A DNA stretch of 44,039 nucleotides, taken from NCBI GenBank assembly GCA_027021445.1, contig JALUUH010000071.1, positions 1-44,039 on the forward strand, in the 5' to 3' direction. Below the pieces are notes generated by a model. The model was given only the letters and a program-made list of their open reading frames with translations, was not told the DNA's origin and made no database searches. Positions 1 through 8,530 of this stretch are shown here, in pieces. Each line of letters begins with the position of its first letter. The first letter of the stretch is position 1. This DNA comes from Gammaproteobacteria bacterium (lineage in GTDB: Bacteria > Pseudomonadota > Gammaproteobacteria > S012-40). The position numbers and the translations under genes are program-made.

Positions 1-1
1 T

Positions 2-3000
2 GATGAGGTGATGGCGGGTGCTGATGGGTATATTAGCAACCCCTTGCTGATTGATACCGATGGCGATGGTTTAAATGATTTTCTGGAGGTCTCTCTTGCG
101 TCCAACCCCAGTGATGCAAATGATCGTAATTATGACGATGCGGTTAGCACGTTTAGCGTGACCCCCTCGCGTGTTCACCTCTCCGGTAACAGAGTTCAAC
201 TGCGCAATGGGAGTCAGCAACTTCAAGTCACCGGAATACTCGTGGATGGCAGCAGCATTGATTTAACAGATACGGCGCGTGGCACTAATTACCTGAGTTC
301 TGATTTATCGGTTTGCAGTTTTGGATTGACGCCAGGGCTTGTTTTTGGCGAAGATGATGGAACGTGTAGCATCACCATTTCAAATGGAAAATTAAAATCC
401 ACGATATTGGCAGTAAGCGCTACTTTTGAGCCAATAGCCTTGGGCCTAATAAGGCTGCCCGGTTATGCAAACAATATCAGTGTTAATGCCGACATGGGCT
501 ATGTCGCAGCGGGTAATGCAGGCTTGGTGATTATCGATTTGGCGGATAAATCGAACCCAAGACAACAGTCTATACTGGATACAACCGGCGTGAGTATCGA
601 TGTGAAGGTGGCGTCAGGTTTTGCCTATGTTGCGGATGGTGAGTCCGGCTTGCAAATTATTGATGTCAGCAATCCCGATGAACCCGTCTTAGTCGGCGGC
701 GTGGATACACCGGGTATTGCCCAGGATTTGCAAATTAGCAACGGCTTTGCGTTTATTGCAGATGGCAGCAGTGGCTTGCAAATCGTGGATATGCGTGATC
801 AAAAAAAGCCGCTTATTGTCGGCCAGGTCAATAACATCGGCATAACCAAAGGGGTTGATGTACAAGGAACTCTCGCGGTGGTTGGCTCGACCACCGGAAT
901 CTATATGATTGATGTGAGTTCGCCAAATTTGCCTACCGTGTTAAGTACCGTGTTAAGTCAGCTGGGGCCGTATAGCATAAAGGACTTAAGCATTCATGAA
1001 AATTATGTGCATGTCGCCGCTCTGGGTGCTGTATATCGCATCATTGATATACAGGATCCGCAAAACCCCGTGCTCGTTGGGTCTGGAAGGGGTTTTATGC
1101 CCAGAGATGTGGCGGTCAATGCAGACACCGCTTTTTATGCGGAGCAATTGTTTCCTAATTCCATTGCGTATGTCGATATCCAAGATCCCACTACAACCCA
1201 ATTTTCCGGTACCATCGGTTTAAGGGGGGGGAGTTATGCTGGCACTGGAATCGATGTAGATCAGGAATATGTTTATATTACGGGAGAGAATGGCTTTTCT
1301 CCTGAGGGTGATTATGGCACTGGTCCGCCCGTCAATCAGGGCGATACAGCGCTGATGATTGCGCAATATGTGCAGCAAGTAACGGATGAGAACGGAATTC
1401 CACCGGTAGTCTCTTTAGTTTCCCCAATGAATGGAATAACGGTATATGAAGAATCCTGGATAAATGTCAGAGTAAATGCCAGTGATGATGTTCGGGTGGC
1501 GGCAGTGTATTTTGAGATCAATGGTATTGTTGTTGGCTCTGATGACTCAGCGCCTTACCAATACGATTTTTCTGTTGAACCGGGTGTCACGCAGTTGTCC
1601 ATCGCTGCTTACGCCGTCGATGTATCCGGAAATACCGGTTTTTCTACTACCAATACGGTGACGCTAGTTCCCAATCCTAATCCGTGGAAAATAAAAACGA
1701 CGCGTATTTGGGGGAGCGATGATGCCCTCGGCTTTTATGCAGGCCAGCCTTTGTACTTAGAGGCGTACGTTTTTGGACGCCAAGGCTATAATCTGCCGGT
1801 AGAAAGAGTTGACTTCATCGTTAATGGCGTCACTTTTTCGGATTGGGAAGGCGAGTACGGCGACTACTTTCATGCTTTTGCCTCGGAAGCGAATGGGGGT
1901 ATACCTGCAGGTCGTTATGAGATATCTATACAAGCATTTGATATTGCAGGCAATGGAACAGTGATTGAATCTAAGGTTATTACCGTGTATCCCGCTCAAA
2001 TTGACATCCCACCGGAGGTTCGCGCGTTTAAAAGTCCAGAGAATGGCGCTGAAGTTTTTGAAGGTCGGGAAGTCCCGTTGCTTTCACGGTACTCGCTGAA
2101 CGAGCGAGTGAGCATTGAGCGTATTGATTTTATCGTTGATGATGTCGTTGTCTTCACGACGACCTCAAGGAAAACCCCCTTCAACTTTATTCCAGAAGTG
2201 GGCGCAAGAAACCATGTGATCTCTGCACGCGTTGTTGATTCCGCTGGAAATACCGGTGAGTCGCCAAAACTAACCTTAGTGGTCAACCCACCCTCAACGG
2301 TGGTGGGTCGCGTATTAGATGCTGATGATGCGGTGGTTGAAGATGCGAGGGTCAATTGCGCCGGTGAAATTGGCTATACGGATATATCAGGAGCGTTTAA
2401 TGTTGAAGATGTCCCTGCATTCAATAATGTATTTTGTACGGTGACGATGCGGAGTGATGACGGCAGAATTCGGCGTGGTCAATCAAATGGAATGACCGCC
2501 GTGCGTGGAGAACTCGCCAATGTGGGGGATATAAAAACAGACGATGGTAGCGGCCCTAAAAGAGTCGCACTGATTGGAGAGAGTTCATCTGTTCAAGTGA
2601 ACAATGAATTTAAGTTAAATCGACAGCCTTCATTTGATCAACTTTTACAATACGATGCAGTATTGGTTTCGGTAAGGACGAACAGTTTCTATAACTCGAC
2701 AGCATTAGGCAATCGATTAGCGGACTATGTTGATGCAGGAGGAGGGCTTGTGCTCGCAGCTTACATAGGCCTGGAAGGCAGGATATTTACGGATTCAATC
2801 AGTCCACTTGGAACGAGTGACTTCTCACGATGTGGTCGGCTGGGATATAGCTACTTAGATTTGACGTCGGCGGATTACAGCCATCCCATACTGGCGCCAT
2901 TAGATGATGGTCGTACTGCATTTCGCTACCTGAATGATTGTAGATATGAAAATCTCATGTTAAGCCCAGGCGCGACGTTATTGGCAAAAGACACGGATGG

Positions 3001-3112
3001 CCGCAATGTCATTGCGGTAAGCAGTTCAGGTCGTGTTGTTGCAACCAGTATAGACCCGGACTCCGTAAGCAATAAAGGCATTATATCCCGTGCCGTGGAC
3101 TTTGTTCAGTAA
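2..3112 (+). CDS. Large modular surface protein, 5'-truncated (TSP3 / LVIVD / Ig-like / C-terminal GATase-like)
   Basis: The frame is open to the left edge, and the first visible residues (GYISNPLLIDTDGDGLND) are the end of a calcium-binding thrombospondin-type-3 repeat. The true start therefore lies outside the window; the GTG/ATG at 8-13 is not a credible start. Following the order of the 1034 residues counted from base 8: TSP3 motif DTDGDGLND (about 18-26); about six LVIVD-type beta-propeller repeats (about 147-400), with lines such as GLQIIDVSNPDEP and GLQIVDMRDQKKP; three Ig-like units (from about 464, 565 and 667) ending in motifs like VDSAGNTG; a carboxypeptidase-regulatory-like fold (from about 763, STVVGRVLDADD); and a C-terminal alpha/beta region (from about 852, RVALIGESS) that resembles class-I glutamine-amidotransferase-like domains. 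It is probably secreted or surface-attached, with an adhesive or structural role. The exact function is unknown. Confidence 0.8.
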   Translation, partial: DEVMAGADGYISNPLLIDTDGDGLNDFLEVSLASNPSDANDRNYDDAVSTFSVTPSRVHLSGNRVQLRNGSQQLQVTGILVDGSSIDLTDTARGTNYLSSDLSVCSFGLTPGLVFGEDDGTCSITISNGKLKSTILAVSATFEPIALGLIRLPGYANNISVNADMGYVAAGNAGLVIIDLADKSNPRQQSILDTTGVSIDVKVASGFAYVADGESGLQIIDVSNPDEPVLVGGVDTPGIAQDLQISNGFAFIADGSSGLQIVDMRDQKKPLIVGQVNNIGITKGVDVQGTLAVVGSTTGIYMIDVSSPNLPTVLSTVLSQLGPYSIKDLSIHENYVHVAALGAVYRIIDIQDPQNPVLVGSGRGFMPRDVAVNADTAFYAEQLFPNSIAYVDIQDPTTTQFSGTIGLRGGSYAGTGIDVDQEYVYITGENGFSPEGDYGTGPPVNQGDTALMIAQYVQQVTDENGIPPVVSLVSPMNGITVYEESWINVRVNASDDVRVAAVYFEINGIVVGSDDSAPYQYDFSVEPGVTQLSIAAYAVDVSGNTGFSTTNTVTLVPNPNPWKIKTTRIWGSDDALGFYAGQPLYLEAYVFGRQGYNLPVERVDFIVNGVTFSDWEGEYGDYFHAFASEANGGIPAGRYEISIQAFDIAGNGTVIESKVITVYPAQIDIPPEVRAFKSPENGAEVFEGREVPLLSRYSLNERVSIERIDFIVDDVVVFTTTSRKTPFNFIPEVGARNHVISARVVDSAGNTGESPKLTLVVNPPSTVVGRVLDADDAVVEDARVNCAGEIGYTDISGAFNVEDVPAFNNVFCTVTMRSDDGRIRRGQSNGMTAVRGELANVGDIKTDDGSGPKRVALIGESSSVQVNNEFKLNRQPSFDQLLQYDAVLVSVRTNSFYNSTALGNRLADYVDAGGGLVLAAYIGLEGRIFTDSISPLGTSDFSRCGRLGYSYLDLTSADYSHPILAPLDDGRTAFRYLNDCRYENLMLSPGATLLAKDTDGRNVIAVSSSGRVVATSIDPDSVSNKGIISRAVDFVQ

Positions 3113-3135
3113 GGGATACCCGCACTAAGTCTGTT

Positions 3136-3165
3136 CTCGGACAGGTTCCTAGGAGCCTGTCCGAG
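3136..3165. repeat. Dispersed palindromic repeat, copy 1 (most complete)
   Basis: A 30-base palindrome centred on CCTAGG at 3148-3153, with arms CTCGGACAGGTTCCT and AGGAGCCTGTCCGAG and a single mismatched pair. It starts 23 bases after the stop of the surface-protein gene. An alternative hairpin pairs CTGT 3131-3134 with ACAG 3141-3144. There is no T-run, so an ordinary intrinsic terminator is not obvious. The same unit recurs at 25387, 28292, 29262, 32767 and 38068. Confidence 0.85.
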
Positions 3166-3370
3166 TGGGTTTAGAGTGTTAATGCAAGGCGTACTTTGTT
3201 GCGATAGTTATATATATTCTCTTGCAAAAAGCGCAAGAACGCAGTGCTTCATTTGGCACATCACTTTGGGCAAACGGAGAAACAATCACCCTTAAATCCG
3301 CAGGTACCAATGCCTATTTCTCGATTTGTTGAGCCCGTCTGGTCGGCATACCTGATGCATTTAGTAGAAC

Positions 3371-4258
3371 ATGCACGCAAAGCCGATAATAGACCTCATA
3401 AGCAAGCTAAGTATTATATATGGCTTAAGTTCAACAAATGTGTTTGCTAATTCAGAACAGTGTATGCCGGATAGTCTCTGGCTTAATCCCGCAAGCATGC
3501 AGTCAGTTGCGAGTAGCGATGTATTCAGTCAATTGAATCAAAACCCCATACTATTAATGGGTGAGCATCATGCTAATGCGAATCATCATTCTTGGCATCT
3601 AGATACGTTAACTAAGCTGAGTCGTGATAATAACAACATCGTTTTGGGTTTTGAAATGCTGCCCCGTTCTAAACAAGATTTACTTAATCGCTGGGTTGCG
3701 GGAAAGCTCAATCAAAAAGAATTTTTACGAATGCTTAATTGGGATGAATTATGGGGCTTTGATCTTAATCATTATCTTCCTCTTTTTTTATTCGCCAGAG
3801 ATAAAAAAATCCCAATAGTTGCGTTGAATATTGAACAAGCTTTAGTAAAAAATATCGCTAATAGGGATTGGTCTAAAACTGATTTCTCTCTATACCCTAT
3901 TACTAAACCAGCTAATCCACCGCCGGAATATATACGTCAACTTGCGGTAAGTTTTACCCGGCATAAGTTTGAGCCGTTATCAGAAAGTGACAAAGAAAAG
4001 TTTCACCGTTTTGTTAAGCAGCAATTGATTTGGGACAGGGTAATGGCGGAGTCAATAGTCAAAAGTATCGATAATTCCAGCAACGTGCTCTTTATAGGGT
4101 TTGCGGGCAGTTGGCATTTGATAAACCGTTTTGGCATTGTTTTTCAGCTGAATTCATTAGGGCATAACGAAATAACAACGTTAATTCCTTGGGATAAGAA
4201 CTTGGATTGTAGCGACCTTAATTCAACTTTCGCTAATTACATTTATGTCAGTGAATAG
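3371..4258 (+). CDS. ChaN-like haem-uptake family protein (DUF399 / Tiki-like fold)
   Basis: A 295-residue protein. After a short hydrophobic N-terminus ending near FANSEQC comes the ChaN-family core: PILLMGEHHANANHHSWH (about 57-74), where histidine-rich GEHH begins the fold, then VLGFEMLPRSKQ (compare FEMFPRSRQ in typical ChaN proteins), and later FIGFAGSWHL. Characterised relatives are periplasmic or outer-membrane lipoproteins that bind haem and are linked to iron uptake. No clear lipobox is seen here, so the protein may be periplasmic rather than lipid-anchored. It stands alone: the upstream neighbour is the surface-protein gene, and a palindromic repeat lies between them. No Fur box was recognised. 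The family assignment is good; the haem role is inferred from the family. Confidence 0.75.
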   Translation: MHAKPIIDLISKLSIIYGLSSTNVFANSEQCMPDSLWLNPASMQSVASSDVFSQLNQNPILLMGEHHANANHHSWHLDTLTKLSRDNNNIVLGFEMLPRSKQDLLNRWVAGKLNQKEFLRMLNWDELWGFDLNHYLPLFLFARDKKIPIVALNIEQALVKNIANRDWSKTDFSLYPITKPANPPPEYIRQLAVSFTRHKFEPLSESDKEKFHRFVKQQLIWDRVMAESIVKSIDNSSNVLFIGFAGSWHLINRFGIVFQLNSLGHNEITTLIPWDKNLDCSDLNSTFANYIYVSE

Positions 4259-4326
4259 CGTCACACGAAAGGCAACGAAATAGCTACATATTATTGCAAA
4301 ACGACCGACAAAGATAAAAGGAGAAC

Positions 4327-4356
4327 ATGTTTTTTCATCAGGCAATAAAAAAATAA
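4327..4356 (+). other. Possible 9-codon leader ORF
   Basis: ATG at 4327 follows a strong ribosome-binding sequence (AAAAGGAGA) and encodes MFFHQAIKK before TAA at 4354. It lies 29 bases before the ATG of the small exported protein. It could be a leader peptide or a chance remnant. Confidence 0.25.
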
Positions 4357-4385
4357 TAGCCATTTTTGAAGGAAGGAGTATCGCA

Positions 4386-4766
4386 ATGCAATATCTAAAG
4401 CGATTATCTTTATTAACTACCCTAAGTGCATTGTTTTATGCAAATGCAAGTTTTGCCCAAGTCGGCGAATATCCCGAAGGCCCTGTTCAGCAATGTTATG
4501 CGGTCGCAATGATTGGTTATGATACCGTGATTAATTCTCGTCTCGGCATACCGGCAGAAGAAGCAATAGATCTCGCACGCATACAGAAGTCTTCGTCTGA
4601 AGGAGACCTGTTTGCACCGTTCTTATTAAAGGTCGTCTTAGGCGCTTATATGTGGCAGAGCTCGCCACATAGCTATGCCGTCAAGATGATGTATGATTGT
4701 GCTGCAACAAGAGCTCCGCTGCAAACGGCTCAAAATGAAGACGGAAGCTTACCCGGAATATTCTAA
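4386..4766 (+). CDS. Small exported protein of unknown function
   Basis: A 126-residue protein with a strong Shine-Dalgarno (GGAAGGAG, 4371-4378) 7 bases before the ATG. The N-terminus MQYLKRLSLLTTLSALFYANASFAQ is a classic Sec signal peptide with predicted cleavage after SFA, leaving a mature part of about 100 residues. Mature features include two cysteines (in QQCYAV and YDCAA) that could form a disulfide in the periplasm, and a mainly helical central part. I do not recognise a family. It sits between the ChaN-like gene and rapA, all in the same direction, but gaps of over 120 bases on each side argue for its own transcript. Confidence 0.7.
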   Translation: MQYLKRLSLLTTLSALFYANASFAQVGEYPEGPVQQCYAVAMIGYDTVINSRLGIPAEEAIDLARIQKSSSEGDLFAPFLLKVVLGAYMWQSSPHSYAVKMMYDCAATRAPLQTAQNEDGSLPGIF

Positions 4767-4808
4767 GCCATTGTTTATTTTGATGGTAATGGCATCTTTC
4801 AAGGTATG

Positions 4809-4836
4809 TTAGCAAGCAAAAACGTCGTCTTATAAT
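4809..4836 (+). promoter_or_regulatory. Candidate sigma-70 promoter for rapA
   Basis: TTAGCA (4809-4814), a 16-base spacer and a perfect TATAAT (4831-4836), about 80 bases ahead of the rapA GTG start. The -10 is strong and the -35 matches 4 of 6 consensus bases. Confidence 0.45.
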
Positions 4837-4914
4837 ATATATTTACATGGATAGTGATAATTAACTACTTTTGCACTAAGATACCCGGCTTTGTGAGCTT
4901 AGAGGTCTCTTGCT

Positions 4915-7809
4915 GTGTCATTACCTGTCCCTGGTCAACGCTGGATTTGTGAATCCGAACCCACTTTAGGTCTAGGTACCGTTTTAAGTGCTGATAACCG
5001 ACGAATTACCATCGTATTCCTTGCGAGTGGTGATACCCGAACTTATTCTTTATCTTCGGCGCCGATTAAGCGCGTTCAATTTAAGCCCGGTGAAATGGTA
5101 GATAGTCATGAGCAATGGACGCTACGGATTGAAAGTACCAAGGAAGAAGCTGGCTTAATTACTTATTTTGGCCAACGAGATGACCAGCAAGCCGTCTTGC
5201 ATGAATCCGAACTAAGCAATTTCATGCAGTTTTCACAGCCACTTGATCGTTTATTCGCATCTCAAATTGATAGTAACAAGTGGTTTTCGCTGCGCCAGCA
5301 GGCGCTAAAGCAAAAACACGCTCTGCTTGAGTCGGATACGTTTGGTTTGTCCGGTGCGCGTACCAGTTTAATTCCACATCAGTTATATGTTGCACAGGAT
5401 GTGGCTAAACGATTTGCTCCTCGGGTATTGCTTGCCGATGAAGTTGGCTTAGGTAAAACCATTGAAGCAGGGCTAATTTTACATCAACAAATTCTGACCG
5501 AAAGAGTACAGCGAGTTCTAATCATTGTACCTGAAACCCTAATTCATCAGTGGTTGGTAGAGATGTTACGGCGCTTTAATCTCCACTTTAATATCTACGA
5601 TGAAGAACGTTGCATTGCCGATGAGGAAAGCGGGAATCTGCAAAACCCATTTGAGAATGAGCAGCTCATATTATGTAGTTTGGGCTTTTTAAGTGGTAAC
5701 GAACAACGTTTTGAGCAAGTATCTACGGTCGACTGGGATCTTTTAATTATCGACGAAGCACATCATTTAGAGTGGACCCCCCAGGTTGCAAGTCGAGAGT
5801 ATCTGTTGGTAGAGAAGCTAGCACTCGCTACCAAGGGCTTAATTCTAATTACGGCAACCCCAGAACAAGTTGGCAAAACCGGACATTTTGCGCGCCTAAG
5901 ATTGCTCGATCCTTCGCGCTTTAGAGATCTTGAACAGTTTCTATTGGAAGAACAGCAGTATCAACCGATAGCAGAGTTTCTCGAAACTTTAATCGCGTTA
6001 GATGCGCCGAAAGTTGTTAAATTGATCGCATTGCCGGGATTGCAAGACGATGTAGAGTTGAATGCCTTGTTTGCGCAACTTAATTCACTCATCGCCGATG
6101 ATTCAGCGTGGCTGGAACGTCGAGAAAAAATCATTCGCCATCTATTAGACCGGCATGGCACAGGTAGGGTTTTATTTCGGAATACACGTTCTTCAATCCA
6201 GGGCTTTCCGGGGCGGGAAATACACAGCTATCCGCTTGAATTACCTGAAATCTATGCGCAAAGTCTTGCGGATGCCCAGGAAAGTGGAATTTCATCTACC
6301 CAGCATTTGCTGAGTATTGAATTACTCTATCAATCACTACGCCAAAAGGGCGTGCATTGGGCCTCTTTTGATCCTCGTTTGCCCTGGCTAGCACACAAGC
6401 TTAAGCAATTGAAACCTCTTAAGGTGTTAGTACTCACTTCTAATGCGCAAACCGCTAAAGATATTGAAAAATATTTACGCACCAAGGAAGGTATTCATTG
6501 TGCGGTATTCCATGAGGGCATGAGTATTATTGAGCGCGATCGAGCGGCAGCATTTTTCGCCGACGTTGACACGGGTTCTCAAGCGCTCATTTGCTCAGAA
6601 ATCGGCAGTGAAGGAAGAAACTTTCAATTTTCACATCACTTGATCATGTTTGATCTTCCGTATAATCCAGATCTGCTAGAGCAGCGTATCGGCCGCCTGG
6701 ATAGGATTGGGCAAACCAAGACGATTAATCTGCATATTCCTTATCTGCAAAAAACAGCTCAAGAAACCCTGTTTCGTTGGTATAAAGAAGGTCTGAATGC
6801 TTTTGCAGGTCCCTGTTCAGCGGGCCAAACAGTATTTAGAGAAACTAAAAACTCATTATTCGATGCATTACATTTTGTCGATGAGTATGAGCAGGGAATT
6901 GAGGAGCTTATTGCGAGCACGCAAGCGATTACCCAGCAAATTTCCGATAAACTGGAACATGGGCGGGATCGATTATTGGAATTGCAATCTCATCATCCGG
7001 TGCTTGCAGAGCAAATTGCCGCCGATATTGAGGATTTCAATAACGAAAAGGGATTGCTGCAATTCGTTAATAGGGTATTCAATTGTTACGGTATTGAGTT
7101 TGAAGAGTTGGATGCTACTCGGTTTTTAATCAAACCAAGCGAGGCAATGCAGTTATCTAGTTTCCCCAATTTGCCAGATGATGGAATGACGGTAACAGTG
7201 CATCGACCGACGGCACTGATTAATGAAGATGTTAATTATCTCAGCTGGGAGCACCCCTTAGTTCAGAGTTCAATTGACTTATTACTGACTCAGGAAATGG
7301 GTAATACGTCTCTCGTCGCCATTAAAAGCTTGAATTTTGAACCCGGTACTATGTTATTAGAAAGCGTTTTTAGTCTAGAGTTTCCTGGCTTAAAAAGTTA
7401 TGTGCGGCGCTATATACCGGCCACGGTTATTCGCATTGTTATTACACATTCTGGGGCCGACGTATCCGCGCAGATTAGTATGGAAGAGATCGATGCTGCT
7501 GCGCTTAAAGTGGATAAGTTAACCGCCATTAAAATTGTGAAGCAGCAGACTGAAGCCATTCAACGCTTAGCAACCCAGAGCCAAGAGATGGCTGGCCAAC
7601 AAGCTGTAATGGTGAAACAGAATGTCACGGCTAATGCTCTGCTAAAAATCGGTGAAGAAAAATCTCGCTTAATTGCATTGGCGCGGATTAATCCAAGTGT
7701 TAGAAAAGAGGAAATTGAGTTTTTTGATAAGATAGAAGAAGATATTCAACAAAGTTCAAGCTTGTCTAAAATCAGACTTGATGCGTTGCGAATAATTGTG
7801 ACGACTTAA
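4915..7809 (+). CDS. rapA: RNA polymerase-associated ATPase RapA (SWI2/SNF2 helicase-like)
   Basis: A 964-residue protein, the usual RapA length (about 950-970). It binds core RNA polymerase and uses ATP hydrolysis to promote polymerase recycling. The N-terminal Tudor-like region begins PGQRWICESEPTLGLGTV, as in known RapA proteins, which supports the GTG start at 4915. Helicase motifs: Walker A ADEVGLGKT with K181, motif II DEAH at 280-283 (LLIIDEAHHLEW), motif III TATPEQ, and motifs V-VI in SEIGSEGRNFQF and QRIGRLDRIGQ. The C-terminal third matches the RapA-specific region. A hairpin terminator follows directly. It appears monocistronic. Identification is firm. Confidence 0.97.
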   Translation: MSLPVPGQRWICESEPTLGLGTVLSADNRRITIVFLASGDTRTYSLSSAPIKRVQFKPGEMVDSHEQWTLRIESTKEEAGLITYFGQRDDQQAVLHESELSNFMQFSQPLDRLFASQIDSNKWFSLRQQALKQKHALLESDTFGLSGARTSLIPHQLYVAQDVAKRFAPRVLLADEVGLGKTIEAGLILHQQILTERVQRVLIIVPETLIHQWLVEMLRRFNLHFNIYDEERCIADEESGNLQNPFENEQLILCSLGFLSGNEQRFEQVSTVDWDLLIIDEAHHLEWTPQVASREYLLVEKLALATKGLILITATPEQVGKTGHFARLRLLDPSRFRDLEQFLLEEQQYQPIAEFLETLIALDAPKVVKLIALPGLQDDVELNALFAQLNSLIADDSAWLERREKIIRHLLDRHGTGRVLFRNTRSSIQGFPGREIHSYPLELPEIYAQSLADAQESGISSTQHLLSIELLYQSLRQKGVHWASFDPRLPWLAHKLKQLKPLKVLVLTSNAQTAKDIEKYLRTKEGIHCAVFHEGMSIIERDRAAAFFADVDTGSQALICSEIGSEGRNFQFSHHLIMFDLPYNPDLLEQRIGRLDRIGQTKTINLHIPYLQKTAQETLFRWYKEGLNAFAGPCSAGQTVFRETKNSLFDALHFVDEYEQGIEELIASTQAITQQISDKLEHGRDRLLELQSHHPVLAEQIAADIEDFNNEKGLLQFVNRVFNCYGIEFEELDATRFLIKPSEAMQLSSFPNLPDDGMTVTVHRPTALINEDVNYLSWEHPLVQSSIDLLLTQEMGNTSLVAIKSLNFEPGTMLLESVFSLEFPGLKSYVRRYIPATVIRIVITHSGADVSAQISMEEIDAAALKVDKLTAIKIVKQQTEAIQRLATQSQEMAGQQAVMVKQNVTANALLKIGEEKSRLIALARINPSVRKEEIEFFDKIEEDIQQSSSLSKIRLDALRIIVTT

Positions 7810-7826
7810 ACGTATTGCTTAAAACA

Positions 7827-7850
7827 AAACCCCGCATGAGAGCGGGGTTT
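7827..7850. terminator. Bidirectional intrinsic terminator between rapA and the cold-shock gene
   Basis: A perfect 9-base stem, AAACCCCGC / GCGGGGTTT, with loop ATGAGA. T-rich tails lie on both strands (TTTAATTTT to the right, TTTTGTTTT on the minus strand). It sits between the convergent rapA and csp genes and can serve both. Confidence 0.92.
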
Positions 7851-7880
7851 AATTTTAGTGGCTTGATGTTCTAGTTGTTT

Positions 7881-8084
7881 TTATTGAGGAACGACATTAA
7901 CGGCTGTTAAACCTTTGGGACCATTTTCAGTTTCAAATGAAACTGTTTGATCCTCATTTAAGGTTTTATAACCGTCTGAAGTAATTGCTGAATAATGCAC
8001 AAATACATCATCACTGCCATCTGATGGAGCAATAAAACCGAACCCTTTAGAATTATCAAACCACTTTACGGTACCCGTTGCCAT
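7881..8084 (-). CDS. Cold-shock domain protein (CspA family)
   Basis: A 67-residue single cold-shock domain, the family's usual size. It begins [18 protein letters not shown] and includes RNP1 (KGFGFI) and RNP2-like (DVFVHY) motifs that bind single-stranded RNA or DNA. I chose the ATG at 8084 rather than the longer frame start at 8114, because MATGTVKWF is the canonical family N-terminus and a GGAGG lies 9 bases upstream. It acts as an RNA chaperone in the cytoplasm; whether it is cold-induced cannot be read from the sequence. The non-coding stretch upstream is long, leaving room for an extended 5' leader of the type that controls cspA. Transcription ends at the shared terminator at 7827-7850. 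Confidence 0.95.
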   Translation of the reverse strand: MATGTVKWFDNSKGFGFIAPSDGSDDVFVHYSAITSDGYKTLNEDQTVSFETENGPKGLTAVNVVPQ

Positions 8085-8509
8085 ACAAAAAAACCTCCCT
8101 CCTACCTCCAACAAAAATACTTAAATCACCCTAGAATCTAAGATGCAAGAGCGATAAAGCCCCTGGAATCTTAGCATCTCGCTTTCTGTATTGCACGAGT
8201 TTAACCGAGATTCCTAATTAGACGAGTTTAATCGGTAAATCAAGTCAGGAATGCTGTCAATTTTTCAGCGCTCGCTTTTATTTTATGCACAATAAAAAAT
8301 TCATCACTTGCAATTATGAGTAATAAAGAATCAATTTAAGGCGAAATAAAATTAATCTATAAAATCAACAGCTTATATCTTGTTTGTTTTGCATTCAATC
8401 TGTAGCAAGGGTAGAAGGTGTCTTGTTCTAGGTCAGTTTTAAGTATTTAATTCACAGAGTTATCCACAGCATTTGTGGATAAAGCGTTAAACCCAATAAC
8501 TACATGGGC
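8085..8509. other. 425-base non-coding region with DnaA-box cluster and AT-rich stretch
   Basis: This region lies upstream of the cold-shock gene and downstream of the TerB-like gene. It contains a 13-base direct repeat ACGAGTTTAAYCG (8195-8207 and 8222-8234), an AT-rich tract (about 8275-8400), and matches to the DnaA-box consensus TTATNCACA at 8283-8291, 8460-8468 and (inverted) 8474-8482. It must also hold the csp promoter and leader, but I could not single out a convincing -35/-10 pair. Confidence 0.6.
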
Positions 8510-8530
8510 TTAGCGTCTAAGTGTGGATAA
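8460..8530. promoter_or_regulatory. Cluster of three perfect DnaA boxes
   Basis: TTATCCACA at 8460-8468 (+), then its inverse TGTGGATAA at 8474-8482, five bases away, and a third inverse copy at 8522-8530 inside the last codons of the TerB-like gene. All three match the high-affinity R1-type box exactly. A one-mismatch box (TAATTCACA, 8448-8456) lies directly beside the first. The matches are seen directly; DnaA binding is inferred. Confidence 0.6.

Noticed and set aside
3131-3144. CTGT-N6-ACAG in the palindromic repeats as a LexA/SOS box
   Set aside because: The gammaproteobacterial LexA site is CTGT-N8-ACAG. The spacing here is 6 or 7, and the sites sit mostly after genes rather than in front of DNA-repair genes.
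3136-3165. Palindrome copy 1 as a standard rho-independent terminator
   Set aside because: There is no T-tract after either arm, unlike the clear terminator at 7827-7850.
3244-3450. 68-residue open frame ahead of the ChaN-like gene
   Set aside because: It overlaps the ChaN-like start in another frame, has no ribosome-binding site and shows no protein-like pattern.
8054-8114. Longer start for the cold-shock gene ([10 protein letters not shown]...)
   Set aside because: The extra residues are translated Shine-Dalgarno-like sequence (GGAGG-rich), and the family N-terminus is MATGTVKWF.
8283-8530. DnaA-box cluster as the chromosomal origin oriC
   Set aside because: No dnaA, mnmG/mnmE, parAB or rpmH genes nearby and few GATC sites. 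Kept as a possible accessory DnaA-binding locus instead.
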